Origin: UBA4416 sp044238845 | GTDB lineage: Bacteria > Bacteroidota > Bacteroidia > B-17B0 > Aurantibacillaceae | Length of the DNA stretch: 64,000 bases | Reading direction: 5' to 3' | NCBI GenBank assembly: GCA_044238845.1 | Contig: JBIICN010000004.1 | Span: 78,039 to 142,038 of the forward strand | Part shown: piece after piece, positions 29,001-36,274 of the stretch | How positions within the stretch are numbered: position 1 is the stretch's first letter | Layout of the letters: each line of letters begins with the position of its first letter | Translations under genes and position numbers: made by a program | Notes under the pieces: model-generated | Databases searched by the model: none | What the model was told of the DNA's origin: nothing | What the model saw: the letters and a program-made list of their open reading frames with translations, nothing else

Positions 29001-29430
29001 TGATTATATTTCTTATCAGGAAGGAAAGAAATTTTATTTAGTGAATGTGCTTACTAAAGAAAAAAAGAAAATTAAAAGCCTCAATGTAAATTTGAGTAAA
29101 GAAGGCCTTGATTATGAAGACATGGACGAAAATTTACAAATACTTACTTTTAAAACGGAGGATACCTTATCTATTGTTGAATATAAAGAGATGTATGGAT
29201 TAAAATCAAATGATAAAATGGTTTTGCCTTATATGTATTTTAAAATTGAACCATTTGCCAATAAATATTTAGTTCAAGATAACATCGAATATAAATTATT
29301 TAATTCATTGACTCGTAAATTTATTTCAGATAACACTTTTGATTCGGTTTATCCATACAAAGGGTATTTAATGCTCACTAAAAGCGGGAAAATAACTTAT
29401 ATGAATTCTTATGGTGGGTTAAGTAAGTAA
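26059..29430 (+). CDS. Large exported WG-repeat protein
   Basis: 1123 residues. The N-terminal signal peptide VPKWHISFLVIVLAFTGISQ predicts export. The body is built of repeated units of about 40-50 residues resembling WG repeats: IIKKGNLYGIGD, VGVINEIGEIQLKPLYTDI, VGNKLGLCLKGDSVLLPANYQSI, RIGNKYGLLSDSGDYVLKAKYESI. WG repeats are typical of secreted Bacteroidota proteins and probably form a beta-propeller-like scaffold. No C-terminal sorting domain is visible. Partner of the preceding lipoprotein, 1 nt apart. Function unknown. Confidence 0.7.
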   Translation: MVPKWHISFLVIVLAFTGISQNTTLSVSKSGTESSNSYFIIKKGNLYGIGDSINWFSNTPIGDTLFHLGDYHFALRQSSGLYTIYDETFKSICHRIKSVKEFGDFILLEDSLGWKIFSKEDNEERKYFDSVRIHDQYVWLFKSGEQGILGSDWKIENIVLPIYDKVGIYYDGILLINNGKLGWKGAITIPVEFDHIYKERQDVMAAKNSRGTIYYSLNKLKKLLIEPTDSVVFYSEFYKRVRGHKQSIFNLDSNQIFGEISDYEIHPFSFDNFSRRHSYCVVTKDSTCALFKNGKILTRFDYDNFLTENTIHPPFFKAVQNKKVGVINEIGEIQLKPLYTDIIDKRFDYYIVRVGNKLGLCLKGDSVLLPANYQSISFYSNSNYVNVSLDGNLFGLYNFINKKEVTPCKYNFFNIDSEFIIARHGQRYDVYFKEQLKFSDLYDAQSNGTTAKGYKDGKIYIGSLRNNTWEEFSYEIPSYKIISDKNKPSNLQPYNYADRVDLYDYSIGKWGHYSYNNQSWIDVPLMHSGDRPDGNWLLGFHQDTTIVWKGISFHSNKVLSPLQIAWQKKSLFHWMDVNSYSYPSDIERNTDLVISPICYTEPGKGKCFDNYKKYTINAVFKGNKHSIISDNGKIDIASQGDISLSNYITQLSTNGSIHAQSILDYEKIINPNAFIKTNDASEHILQNGNRNKRHISVLNSFEWIDKKESDLLIFRIGNKYGLLSDSGDYVLKAKYESIQPLKLWGATILKVGIKADGYKLYNPVNNSFSGRINSVIDKKGELILIQLESGKQAILTINLDTLIKTDGLIKLIGGNDYAVIQLENYAIYRDQSILFNFRGDNIEKINNEHFLIHSNIGNCIFNYKGDTLFKSRKTIEYLSLGNHFLLDDGMAHTLYSENDVIIYKFQKTSYLSNDNQDLIIKGENLVTVFRKNQTKKIEFTGKFVKATKQYIVLGLGKYKRVYSLDGTLIQSKAKQVKVLNDDYISYQEGKKFYLVNVLTKEKKKIKSLNVNLSKEGLDYEDMDENLQILTFKTEDTLSIVEYKEMYGLKSNDKMVLPYMYFKIEPFANKYLVQDNIEYKLFNSLTRKFISDNTFDSVYPYKGYLMLTKSGKITYMNSYGGLSK

Positions 29431-29500
29431 TCCAGTTTAGTTAATTTTTTAGGAGGTTAGTTGGCCAGTCTATGCTAAAATTGAAACATTGTTTTTAGTT

Positions 29501-30016
29501 TTAAAAGAATATTTTTTTAGTCGCTCGATTGTATTGTTCTATGTCTTTATCACTATAACATACTAAGTAGACTTTTTCAATTGATGAATTTTGATTTAAA
29601 AAGTTACTTATAGTTTGATAAGCAATAGTTGCAGCTTTGTCAAAAGGAAATCGATATGCTCCTGTGCTAATAGATGGAAATGCAATGGTTTTAAAGTGGT
29701 GTTTATCCGCCAATTGTAATGAAGTCAAATAACAAGATCTTAATAACTCTTCTTCATTTTCTGTTCCATTATTCCAAACAGGCCCAACTGTATGTATAAT
29801 GAATTTTGCAGGTAAATTATATCCCTTAGTAATCTTTGATTGACCAGTCTCACATCCTTTTAAAGCTCTACACTCTTCAAGTAATTCATTTCCTGCCGCT
29901 TTATGTATTGCCCAGTCAACACCGCCACCACCCATTAGAGCATTATTAGCGGCATTGACTATGGCATCTACTTTAAGTTGCGTAATGTCAGCTTGTATGA
30001 TTTCAATCTTAGCCAT
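29501..30016 (-). CDS. Macrodomain ADP-ribose hydrolase (YmdB-like)
   Basis: 171 residues, a full macrodomain. VDAIVNAANNALMGGGGVDWAIHKAAG (residues 16-42, quoted in part: NAANNALMGGGGVD) is the ADP-ribose-binding catalytic loop of MacroD/YmdB enzymes, and ISTGAYRFPFDKAA is the second loop. These enzymes remove ADP-ribose from proteins or nucleic acids or hydrolyse O-acetyl-ADP-ribose. Last gene of the nine-gene NAD operon, overlapping nadV by 8 nt. Expected role: liberating ADP-ribose for recycling or reversing ADP-ribosylation. Confidence 0.92.
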   Translation of the reverse strand: MAKIEIIQADITQLKVDAIVNAANNALMGGGGVDWAIHKAAGNELLEECRALKGCETGQSKITKGYNLPAKFIIHTVGPVWNNGTENEEELLRSCYLTSLQLADKHHFKTIAFPSISTGAYRFPFDKAATIAYQTISNFLNQNSSIEKVYLVCYSDKDIEQYNRATKKIFF

Positions 30017-31508
30017 TTATGAGTGATGCTGAGATTTCTAATTGTGTATTAATTCTGCCTCTTATTTCGGAAAGTGATTGCTCATTAACTATTTTTCCAT
30101 TTTCAAATACAGTTTGTAAAAGCCCTTGCTTTTCTTCATCCCATGTGCATTGATCTTTCATCACTAATGTCCCAGCCACTTCAGTTACCTGCATTAACCC
30201 TTTTGCGGATTTTTTTGTGCCATCATCTGTTTTAGGATCTTTAAAAATATTACGAGCCTCGCCATTGACTTCACCATAGGTTGCTTTCATTGCAAATCCA
30301 TAAGTATCACGTGTTACGTATTCATATGTATAAGAACCAATTCCTAATACCACATTAAATGAAGCAAATCCTTTTTCTTGTAATCCATTTAAGATTTCTT
30401 TTTGACGTTGTAAGGTGATACTATCGCCATAAATCAAACCAATATGTGAGTCTAATAATTTGTATCCTTTGTCGGTAGTAGTTCCGCCAAACACCTCCCA
30501 AATGCACTCAATAGCACCTTTGTATTCAGGGCTTCCAGGAGTTGCATCTTTATCTCCTACTATTATTTTTACTGGATCACCACTATCAGGACGAATAACT
30601 ACTTTTCCATTACGTGCTAAAATTTTTGTTTTTAATTGTGGTAAAAACTCCGTGATTACTTTCCAAAAATCCCAAGTATCTGAAACGATAGAAACAATTC
30701 CAGCAGGGTATATTTTTTCAATCAATCTTTCAAAGGTTGCAATCTCGTTGTCCTTTGTTCCCATGCACATTACTGAATGTTCGGTAGCAGGTACACTTCC
30801 TCCCACTAATTCATTATCCGAATTTGCTTTATAGTACTGCTCGTGAAAATCTATTGCAGGTACAGTATCTGTGCCATAAAAAGACAACAGGTGGCCAGCT
30901 GCACTCATACAAGCATCTTCAATTCCACTCATTCCTCTAAAACTGAAATCATGTCCTTGCCAATAAACAAAATCAATGTCTGTATCACTTACCGTGTTTT
31001 TAGCAAATTCATTAAATACTTTTCTGTACTGAAAGGCTGTTGTTGCACTTGTGGCAGGCTTCCATAATATAGTCGACATTAATGATTCTAAATAGTTTGT
31101 TAACCAAAAGAATTTAGGTTGAGTATTATACACTGTAACTACAGGTATTTTCGAAGATACTATTGTTCCTTCAGGCAAACCCTTTACAACTAATGGCAAG
31201 TAGCCTAAATCATGTAACTCAGCAATATGTTCAATAGGAATACTATCTTTTCCCAATGCATTATCCATTCTGCGTTTGTAGTCCGCTACAACCTTTTCTT
31301 TTGGTAAATTAAAAAAACCTTCGTTCCATTGTTTTACTAAATACTCTTTTACTAAATATTGTAAACCAAAAAACACTAATTTATCATTGCCTTCTTGACG
31401 TGATTTGCGAGGGGTAAAATTAGAATAAACTAATTCTGTTCCTTCAGGGTATTGCCTGCGGTGATCTGCTTTATAAAAGTCGATCAACATTAATGGATTA
31501 ATTTTCAT
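30009..31508 (-). CDS. nadV: Nicotinamide phosphoribosyltransferase-like enzyme (NAMPT/NadV family)
   Basis: 499 residues, NAMPT length. MLIDFYKADHRRQYPEGTELVYSNFTPRKSR at the N-terminus (FTPRKSR) and FRGMSGIEDACMSAAGHLLSF, VSDTWDFWKV, GKVVIRPDSGDP and GIGSYTYEYVTRDTYGFAMK are hallmark stretches of bacterial and phage NadV and human NAMPT. The usual reaction is nicotinamide + PRPP to NMN. A related enzyme of the NARP1 route (Namat) joins nicotinamide to ADP-ribose pyrophosphate to make NAD+; sequence reading alone cannot separate the two. A PRPP-synthetase-like gene in the same operon would supply either cosubstrate. Confidence 0.9.
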   Translation of the reverse strand: MKINPLMLIDFYKADHRRQYPEGTELVYSNFTPRKSRQEGNDKLVFFGLQYLVKEYLVKQWNEGFFNLPKEKVVADYKRRMDNALGKDSIPIEHIAELHDLGYLPLVVKGLPEGTIVSSKIPVVTVYNTQPKFFWLTNYLESLMSTILWKPATSATTAFQYRKVFNEFAKNTVSDTDIDFVYWQGHDFSFRGMSGIEDACMSAAGHLLSFYGTDTVPAIDFHEQYYKANSDNELVGGSVPATEHSVMCMGTKDNEIATFERLIEKIYPAGIVSIVSDTWDFWKVITEFLPQLKTKILARNGKVVIRPDSGDPVKIIVGDKDATPGSPEYKGAIECIWEVFGGTTTDKGYKLLDSHIGLIYGDSITLQRQKEILNGLQEKGFASFNVVLGIGSYTYEYVTRDTYGFAMKATYGEVNGEARNIFKDPKTDDGTKKSAKGLMQVTEVAGTLVMKDQCTWDEEKQGLLQTVFENGKIVNEQSLSEIRGRINTQLEISASLING

Positions 31509-31509
31509 A

Positions 31510-31974
31510 TTATTTGATTTTTTGTTTTATTTCTTTTATTAATTCGTTGATTGTATTTACTTGTTTAATATTATATCGTTGGCAAACAATATCAATGTTA
31601 CCTTTTCGCCAAAAACCATTTGGACAGCATACAACAACTTTTTTACTCTGTGCAAACAATCCTAATTCAAGCATGCTTACCGGTGATTTTGTTTCAGGAG
31701 AAAAATAGAAAACAATCATACTAGCTTTTTCAAGTGCTTCTAATTCCCAATTTACTTGTTCGGAAAACTGAGGATTTTCTTTTACTTGCTGCCATGTAGA
31801 GTCCCAATTTTCTCTTCTAGGATTTAATATGTAACCATTATTGTATTCTTCTAATTCATTGATTAACGTTTCTTGCCAATTCTCAGCAATTCCCATTTCT
31901 ATTGATCCCGCTACGAATACAGAAAAACTATTTTCAATTTCAGACAAACTATATGGAGGTTTTACTATTTTCAT
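31510..31974 (-). CDS. Nucleoside 2-deoxyribosyltransferase-like protein
   Basis: 154 residues. FVAGSIEMGIAENWQETL, then ILNPRRENWDS, NWELEALEKASMIVFYFSPETKSPVSMLELGLFAQ: this is the Rossmann-like fold of the nucleoside deoxyribosyltransferase superfamily (ligand-binding NPRR and the SMLELGLFA segment with the catalytic Glu). Members cleave N-glycosidic bonds or sense nucleotides (TIR/SLOG relatives). In this operon a nucleotide-ADP-ribose or NAD-breakdown product is a likely ligand. Starts 10 nt after the phosphatase gene and lies 1 nt before nadV. Confidence 0.75.
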   Translation of the reverse strand: MKIVKPPYSLSEIENSFSVFVAGSIEMGIAENWQETLINELEEYNNGYILNPRRENWDSTWQQVKENPQFSEQVNWELEALEKASMIVFYFSPETKSPVSMLELGLFAQSKKVVVCCPNGFWRKGNIDIVCQRYNIKQVNTINELIKEIKQKIK

Positions 31975-31984
31975 TTTAATGTTA

Positions 31985-32722
31985 TTATTCTCTATTTCTT
32001 CCTTGTTCTAAAGGATAAATTGTTTTTACAACATCGCTTTGCCAAAACTCTTTAGTTTCTATATCGAGAATCGTCAGTTTTCCGTAAAACCCAGCTCCAG
32101 TATCTAAATTCCAAACATTCACTGCGTTCATCGGTTCCTCAATATCATAATTTAAAGTCGGCGTATGCCCTATGTATATTTCACTGTACAACTTCAAACG
32201 TTTAGGATATAATTTTGAATCTTTTTGAATTCTTTTATCCATGGTTAGAGCCATTTCCCAAAGTGTTCTATCCCATCTATAATTCGATGCATAGGTTTCC
32301 TTTTCAGGTCCATGCATAGATGAATAACCAGCATGAATAAATAGGCGATTATTCTCATCAACATGATAATTTATCATATCACGAAAAAACTTTAAGTGCT
32401 TTTCTTTATCAACTTGATCGATTTTCGAATAACTATCTACTGTTGATTGACCACCATGTTTTAACCAAATATCATTAGCTATTTTTGTATGAAGCCATTC
32501 TTCACACCATGTATCATGATTCCCTCTTATAAATACGCAAGGATTAGTTTTGTTTAATTGTATCAAATAGCTAATTACTTCGCTTGATTGACTCCAACCA
32601 TCAACGTAATCTCCTAAAAAAATGAGTGCATCATTATCAGTAACATTTGCTCTTTCCAATAATTGAACTAATGCCGCGTAGCCACCATGTATGTCTCCTA
32701 TTACTAATGTTCTTTTTTTCAT
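31985..32722 (-). CDS. Calcineurin-like metallophosphatase (PrpA/ApaH-type)
   Basis: 245 residues. Metal-site motifs in order: GDIHGGYAAL (8-17), LGDYVDGWS, IRGNHDTW, later FIHAGYSS and IYIGHTPTLNYD. These place it in the PPP-type phosphoesterases related to serine/threonine phosphatase PrpA and diadenosine tetraphosphatase. In this context a phosphorylated ADP-ribose product (for example the cyclic phosphate made by KptA) is an attractive substrate; this is inference. Its start overlaps the 2OG-oxygenase stop by 4 nt. Confidence 0.85.
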   Translation of the reverse strand: MKKRTLVIGDIHGGYAALVQLLERANVTDNDALIFLGDYVDGWSQSSEVISYLIQLNKTNPCVFIRGNHDTWCEEWLHTKIANDIWLKHGGQSTVDSYSKIDQVDKEKHLKFFRDMINYHVDENNRLFIHAGYSSMHGPEKETYASNYRWDRTLWEMALTMDKRIQKDSKLYPKRLKLYSEIYIGHTPTLNYDIEEPMNAVNVWNLDTGAGFYGKLTILDIETKEFWQSDVVKTIYPLEQGRNRE

Positions 32723-33267
32723 TTTATTAATTTATACATTACATCAGTTCTTAAAACATATTTAATTCCACTCTTTATCTCCTCTCCAGAATGTTTCATG
32801 CCATGATAAAATACCAGAGCATTTCCTTTTTTAGGAATTATAATATGATTTTCAAAAGTTGTTTCTCCGCCTTCATAATCATCATTTAGATATATTAATA
32901 AGGTAAAGTAACTTGATTCAATCTCATTTCTTATATAACTCCCATCTAAATGTTTTTTAAAACGCTGGCCATTTTCATATTTATAAAATCTAAACATCTC
33001 GTTTAACCCCACAACTTCGCTATTAGCAAATTTATTGACAGCAAATGGCATGAATTTATCCCAAATCTTGTTTGCTAATTCAAAATCAATAAATGTAATT
33101 CGGGAGTTATTTCTAACATGTTTCAACATAATTTGCTTACCGTATACTTGAACCTTAGCCTCCTCATAACCCTTCTCTTCACTCCATAAAATTAAATCAT
33201 CACATTCTTGAATTGTGAGAAAATTTTCTATTAGAAATAAATATGGTTCTAATTCAATTGTTTTCAT
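32719..33267 (-). CDS. 2-oxoglutarate/Fe(II)-dependent oxygenase
   Basis: 182 residues. Double-stranded beta-helix oxygenase of the prolyl-4-hydroxylase type: HLD (HxD metal ligands in FKKHLDGSY), FTLLIYLNDDYEGGETTF, then FYHGMKHSGEEIKSGIKYVLRTDVMY giving the distal His and the Arg/Lys that binds 2-oxoglutarate. Substrate unknown; it could hydroxylate a protein or nucleotide linked to the operon. It starts 2 nt after kptA. Confidence 0.85.
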   Translation of the reverse strand: MKTIELEPYLFLIENFLTIQECDDLILWSEEKGYEEAKVQVYGKQIMLKHVRNNSRITFIDFELANKIWDKFMPFAVNKFANSEVVGLNEMFRFYKYENGQRFKKHLDGSYIRNEIESSYFTLLIYLNDDYEGGETTFENHIIIPKKGNALVFYHGMKHSGEEIKSGIKYVLRTDVMYKLIK

Positions 33268-33269
33268 AA

Positions 33270-33806
33270 TTAAAATTCTATATACATAGCTGGAACTTCA
33301 TTACACAACCACACGCCATTTTTGGATAAGAAAAATTCATGCCCGTTTTCATACATTTTTAAAGCATGAATTTTTAAAATGATAGGTTGACCCCTTCTGC
33401 TACCTACTTTTATAGCCGTTTCTAAGTCTTTACTTAAGTGCACATGTAGTCGTTGCATTTTTTGTAATCCATTTGATTTAATGCTTTCAATATATTTTTC
33501 TACAGTGCCATGATAAAGAAATTCAATTGGTCTAGTTACCTCAAATTCTAAATCAACATTGACAGTATGTCCTTGATTTGCTCTTATTTTTGTGTAATCA
33601 TCATTAAATGCAAATCGCTGCTTATCACTTGTTATTACAATTTCTTCTAAAGTTTCAAAATCAAGTGATGTTTTATTCTTATTACATTTCTCAATTAATT
33701 CATCAACATTAACCCAGCCATTAGTGTCCATTAACAACCCTATTTCCTCAGGCTTATGTCGTAACACCAAGCTTAAAAACTTACTTATGTTTTTTAAATC
33801 TTTCAT
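33270..33806 (-). CDS. kptA: RNA 2'-phosphotransferase KptA/Tpt1
   Basis: 178 residues, typical length. The N-terminal winged-helix lobe begins LKNISKFLSLVLRHKPEEIGL with GWVNVDELIEKC. The catalytic ART-like lobe holds FLYHGTVEKYIESIKSNGLQKM and RLHVHLSKDLETAIKVGSRRG. Tpt1 removes an internal RNA 2'-phosphate using NAD+, giving ADP-ribose 1'',2''-cyclic phosphate and nicotinamide; bacterial enzymes can also ADP-ribosylate RNA or DNA ends. The nicotinamide released could re-enter through nadV. It joins RNA repair chemistry to this NAD operon. Confidence 0.93.
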   Translation of the reverse strand: MKDLKNISKFLSLVLRHKPEEIGLLMDTNGWVNVDELIEKCNKNKTSLDFETLEEIVITSDKQRFAFNDDYTKIRANQGHTVNVDLEFEVTRPIEFLYHGTVEKYIESIKSNGLQKMQRLHVHLSKDLETAIKVGSRRGQPIILKIHALKMYENGHEFFLSKNGVWLCNEVPAMYIEF

Positions 33807-33807
33807 T

Positions 33808-34359
33808 TTAAATTTTGTTTATTTCATCTCTTACTTCCATCAAAGCAAATCCTAAAAGATTTTCTCCTCTCCAATCATTCGGGTTCATTGCTTTTGGACT
33901 ATCCTCTGTTAATCCAATACCCCATATAGTGTCCACCGGACTCGCTTCAACTAAGATTTTATTTTTAGTTTGAATCAAAAAATGCTTCAAAGATTCATTT
34001 TGACTAAACTTTAAAAAGTTCCCTTGTTTTACAATTTGATATTTATTGTTATCCCAAACTTCAGCATCAAAATTTTGTATCTGCCTTCCTAAGTCTTTCA
34101 CATCCTTTGGAGAATCCTTGGAAATAATTCTTTCAAAAGTTTCAACATCATTAAATAAGAGTGCTTTTTGAGCCATCATATAGTGCTCTGCTGTTTTATA
34201 AACTCTAGTTTTTTCTTCAAACTCCGAAGGCCACCACTGACTCATACAAGTTTTAATGATTGAACAATCTCTACTTGGTTGATGACCCCAAAAGAAAAGG
34301 TAATCAACTTTAGATTGTGATTTCAACCAATCAATATTATATGTCATTTTAGAATACAT
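33808..34359 (-). CDS. NADAR-family ADP-ribose N-glycosidase (YbiA-like)
   Basis: 183 residues. VDYLFFWGHQPS, SQWWPSEF, KTAEHYMMAQKALLF and DTIWGIGLTEDSPKAMNPNDWRGENLLGFALMEVR are the conserved blocks of the NADAR (YbiA/riboflavin-biosynthesis-intermediate) superfamily, with the catalytic Glu/Trp residues present. Characterised NADAR proteins remove ADP-ribose from guanine in DNA or act on early riboflavin intermediates. Lies 1 nt before kptA in transcription order and overlaps prs by 11 nt, so it is tightly coupled to ADP-ribose metabolism. Confidence 0.88.
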   Translation of the reverse strand: MYSKMTYNIDWLKSQSKVDYLFFWGHQPSRDCSIIKTCMSQWWPSEFEEKTRVYKTAEHYMMAQKALLFNDVETFERIISKDSPKDVKDLGRQIQNFDAEVWDNNKYQIVKQGNFLKFSQNESLKHFLIQTKNKILVEASPVDTIWGIGLTEDSPKAMNPNDWRGENLLGFALMEVRDEINKI

Positions 34360-35170
34360 TATATGATTTATAAAAACTATTTATTTCGATGTTTGATATT
34401 GAATTAGAGCTGCATACGTTTTTGTATCCTGCCTCTTTTAATCTTTCTAAAGCATTATGACTAAATATACCATGAGAAGCAATGAAGTATAAATCCCCCG
34501 CATTTTTTGCCTTTAATGCTGCGGCTAGTTCTATAAAGGTTCTGCCGCCATCACATATATCATCCACAACAATGCAAGCCTTACCATTTAAATCATCCGT
34601 GTTAACATCACTTTTAATGATTTGTCCAGTAGCCAAATCACGAACCTTTATACCTGTTGCTATTTGACCTTTGTAACTAATTTTTAATGCCAACTTATCT
34701 ACTTTTTTATAAGCTCCTAAATCAGGGGAAACAAGCGTATAGTCTGTTAAGTTTAATTCAGCTAAAAAGTGCTTAACCATCTCGTAGTTAGCAGTATTTT
34801 GGCAATTGTTTAAAAGAGCAACAGAAACATCACTATGCGCATCAAACACAATTACTTTATTTAAACTTAAACTATTGATGATATTGGTAAATACCTTTAT
34901 AGATAAAGGCTCTCCCGGAACCATCACTCTATCTTGTCTAGCATAAGGAATGTAAGGAATAAATACTTCGATATAATTTACATACATATTACGAAGAGCA
35001 TCAACTGCTAAACATAAATTCATGACATCATCCGAGGAATTTAATCTTGTATTGATTCTAATTTTATCTCCTTCATTAATTTCTGTCAAAAATTTAACAT
35101 GGCATTCTCCTCCAGCAAATTTCTTTAATTCGATAAGTTCATTAGATTCAAATAAGTTTATTGTTTTCAT
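34349..35170 (-). CDS. PRPP-synthetase-like enzyme (candidate ADP-ribose pyrophosphokinase)
   Basis: 273 residues, shorter than the housekeeping PRPP synthetase of about 315. Family features: YVEVFIPYIPYARQDRV-like segment (IPYIPYARQDR), EPLSIKVF, VFDAHSDVS, and the phosphoribosyl-binding loop IVVDDICDGGRTF, which differs from the usual DTGGT. The family makes PRPP from ribose-5-phosphate and ATP. In phage NARP1 pathways a related enzyme makes ADP-ribose pyrophosphate. The neighbouring NAMPT-like gene needs one of these two donors. The altered loop and short length make a non-canonical substrate possible but unproven. Confidence 0.85.
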   Translation of the reverse strand: MKTINLFESNELIELKKFAGGECHVKFLTEINEGDKIRINTRLNSSDDVMNLCLAVDALRNMYVNYIEVFIPYIPYARQDRVMVPGEPLSIKVFTNIINSLSLNKVIVFDAHSDVSVALLNNCQNTANYEMVKHFLAELNLTDYTLVSPDLGAYKKVDKLALKISYKGQIATGIKVRDLATGQIIKSDVNTDDLNGKACIVVDDICDGGRTFIELAAALKAKNAGDLYFIASHGIFSHNALERLKEAGYKNVCSSNSISNIEINSFYKSYNVF

Positions 35171-35182
35171 TATCTTATAGTT

Positions 35183-35884
35183 TTAAAGTTCAAAGTGAAA
35201 TCCTCTTTGCGTTAATTCTTTGTAGGCTTTATTATCAAATTTGTAGTAGCGAGCTGCTTTGTGCGCCACATTTTTTTCTTTCTCATCTAAAGCAACTAGC
35301 AAACCCATTCCTAATATTTTTTTTCTGAAATTTCTCTTGTCAATTGTTGTTTCAAGAATTGATTCGTAAACACCTTGCAATTGAGATAGAGTAAATTTCT
35401 CATCGAGTAATTCAAATCCAATTGGCTGATATGAAACTTTACCTTTTAACCTTTGAATCGCGGATTTAACGATTTTAGCGTGATCAAATGCGAGTTTTGG
35501 TAATTGAGATAATTCAAACCATTCTGCTTTCACGGTATCACGGCCAGCCATTAATTCATACTGATGTTTGTTTACTAATGCGAAGTAAGCAACTGAGATG
35601 ATTCTTTCTCTAGGATCTCTATCCACATCACTAAACGTATAAAGCTGTTCAATAAAAACATTCTTTAACCCCGCTTTTTCTAATAAAATTCTTTTAGCAC
35701 AAGCTTCTGTTGTTTCGTCTATAAAAACAAATCCTCCTGGCAAAGCCCATTTGTTTTTAAAAGGTTCTTTCTCTCGCTCAATTAATAATAGTTTTAATTC
35801 TCCACCATCAAAACCAAAAATAACACAGTCAGTTGCAAGGGCTGGTCGTTGGTAATCGTATTGGTATTTTGAATTTTGTTTCAT
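35183..35884 (-). CDS. nrtR: NUDIX-winged-helix transcription regulator (NrtR-like)
   Basis: 233 residues. An N-terminal NUDIX domain (GGELKLLLIEREKEPFKNKWALPGGFVFIDETTEACAKRILLEKAG) is followed by a C-terminal winged-helix DNA-binding domain (FTLSQLQGVYESILETTIDKRNFRKKIL). In the NUDIX box the RExxEE catalytic pattern is replaced (CAKRILLEKAG), as in NrtR proteins that bind ADP-ribose without hydrolysing it. NrtR represses NAD biosynthesis and salvage operons and is released by ADP-ribose. First gene of the operon, behind a palindrome and a consensus promoter, so it is probably autoregulated. Confidence 0.9.
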   Translation of the reverse strand: MKQNSKYQYDYQRPALATDCVIFGFDGGELKLLLIEREKEPFKNKWALPGGFVFIDETTEACAKRILLEKAGLKNVFIEQLYTFSDVDRDPRERIISVAYFALVNKHQYELMAGRDTVKAEWFELSQLPKLAFDHAKIVKSAIQRLKGKVSYQPIGFELLDEKFTLSQLQGVYESILETTIDKRNFRKKILGMGLLVALDEKEKNVAHKAARYYKFDNKAYKELTQRGFHFEL

Positions 35885-35907
35885 TCTTTCTTAGTGTAAT
35901 TATGACA

Positions 35908-35964
35908 CAAAGATATGCCGTAATTTCATACCAGCAACATACATAGTGTATAAAATACACTATG
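35908..35964 (-). promoter_or_regulatory. Promoter and palindromic operator of the NAD/ADP-ribose operon
   Basis: Minus strand: TATCTTTG (35908-35915) with TTG exactly 19 nt upstream is a consensus Bacteroidota promoter. Just upstream of the -33 element is the perfect palindrome CATAGTGTAT-TTT-ATACACTATG (35942-35964, 10-bp arms), a strong candidate NrtR binding site. Its position before the -33 box could support either activation or repression. Confidence 0.75.
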
Positions 35965-36052
35965 ATAACATAAGTTGTTGGTTATCAATAAGAATAAATT
36001 AAAAGTTTGAAGATTTTAAGAAGACAGTGAAATTGATATTTGTATTTAAAAT

Positions 36053-36085
36053 AAAAAAAGCCTCTCAATATTGAGAGGCTTTTTT
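36053..36085 (-). terminator. Bidirectional terminator after tRNA-Leu
   Basis: AAAAAGCCTCTCAA-TATT-GAGAGGCTTTTT-like hairpin: GCCTCTCAATATTGAGAGGC flanked by A and T runs on both sides. It ends the tRNA-Leu transcript on the minus strand and separates it from the NAD operon promoter. Confidence 0.85.
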
Positions 36086-36086
36086 G

Positions 36087-36166
36087 TACGCACGAAGGGA
36101 CTCGAACCCCCACCCTCACGGACCAGATCCTAAGTCTGGCGCGGCTACCAATTACGCCACGTGCGC
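36087..36166 (-). tRNA. tRNA-Leu(UAG)
   Basis: Acceptor GCGCACG/CGTGCGT (first pair G-U), D stem GCG/CGC-type, anticodon arm CCAGA-CTTAGGA-TCTGG giving UAG, long class II variable arm GTCCGTGAGGGTG-like, T arm GGGGG-TTCGAGT-CCCTT with one weak pair, discriminator A. A TATATTTG promoter box lies just upstream on the minus strand (36178-36185). This standard tRNA-Leu contrasts with the class I UAG tRNA at 9608-9681. Confidence 0.93.
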
Positions 36167-36177
36167 GTTTAGGAGAC

Positions 36178-36185
36178 CAAATATA
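36178..36185 (-). promoter_or_regulatory. -7 box of tRNA-Leu
   Basis: Minus strand TATATTTG, a perfect TAnnTTTG match 12 nt before the mature tRNA 5' end. Confidence 0.55.
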
Positions 36186-36274
36186 CGAAATTTTATAATT
36201 TATCGAATATTTAAGTATAAAAAATCTCTAAAATCAATGAATATTCTTTAATTTGTATCTCAAAATTCAATATT

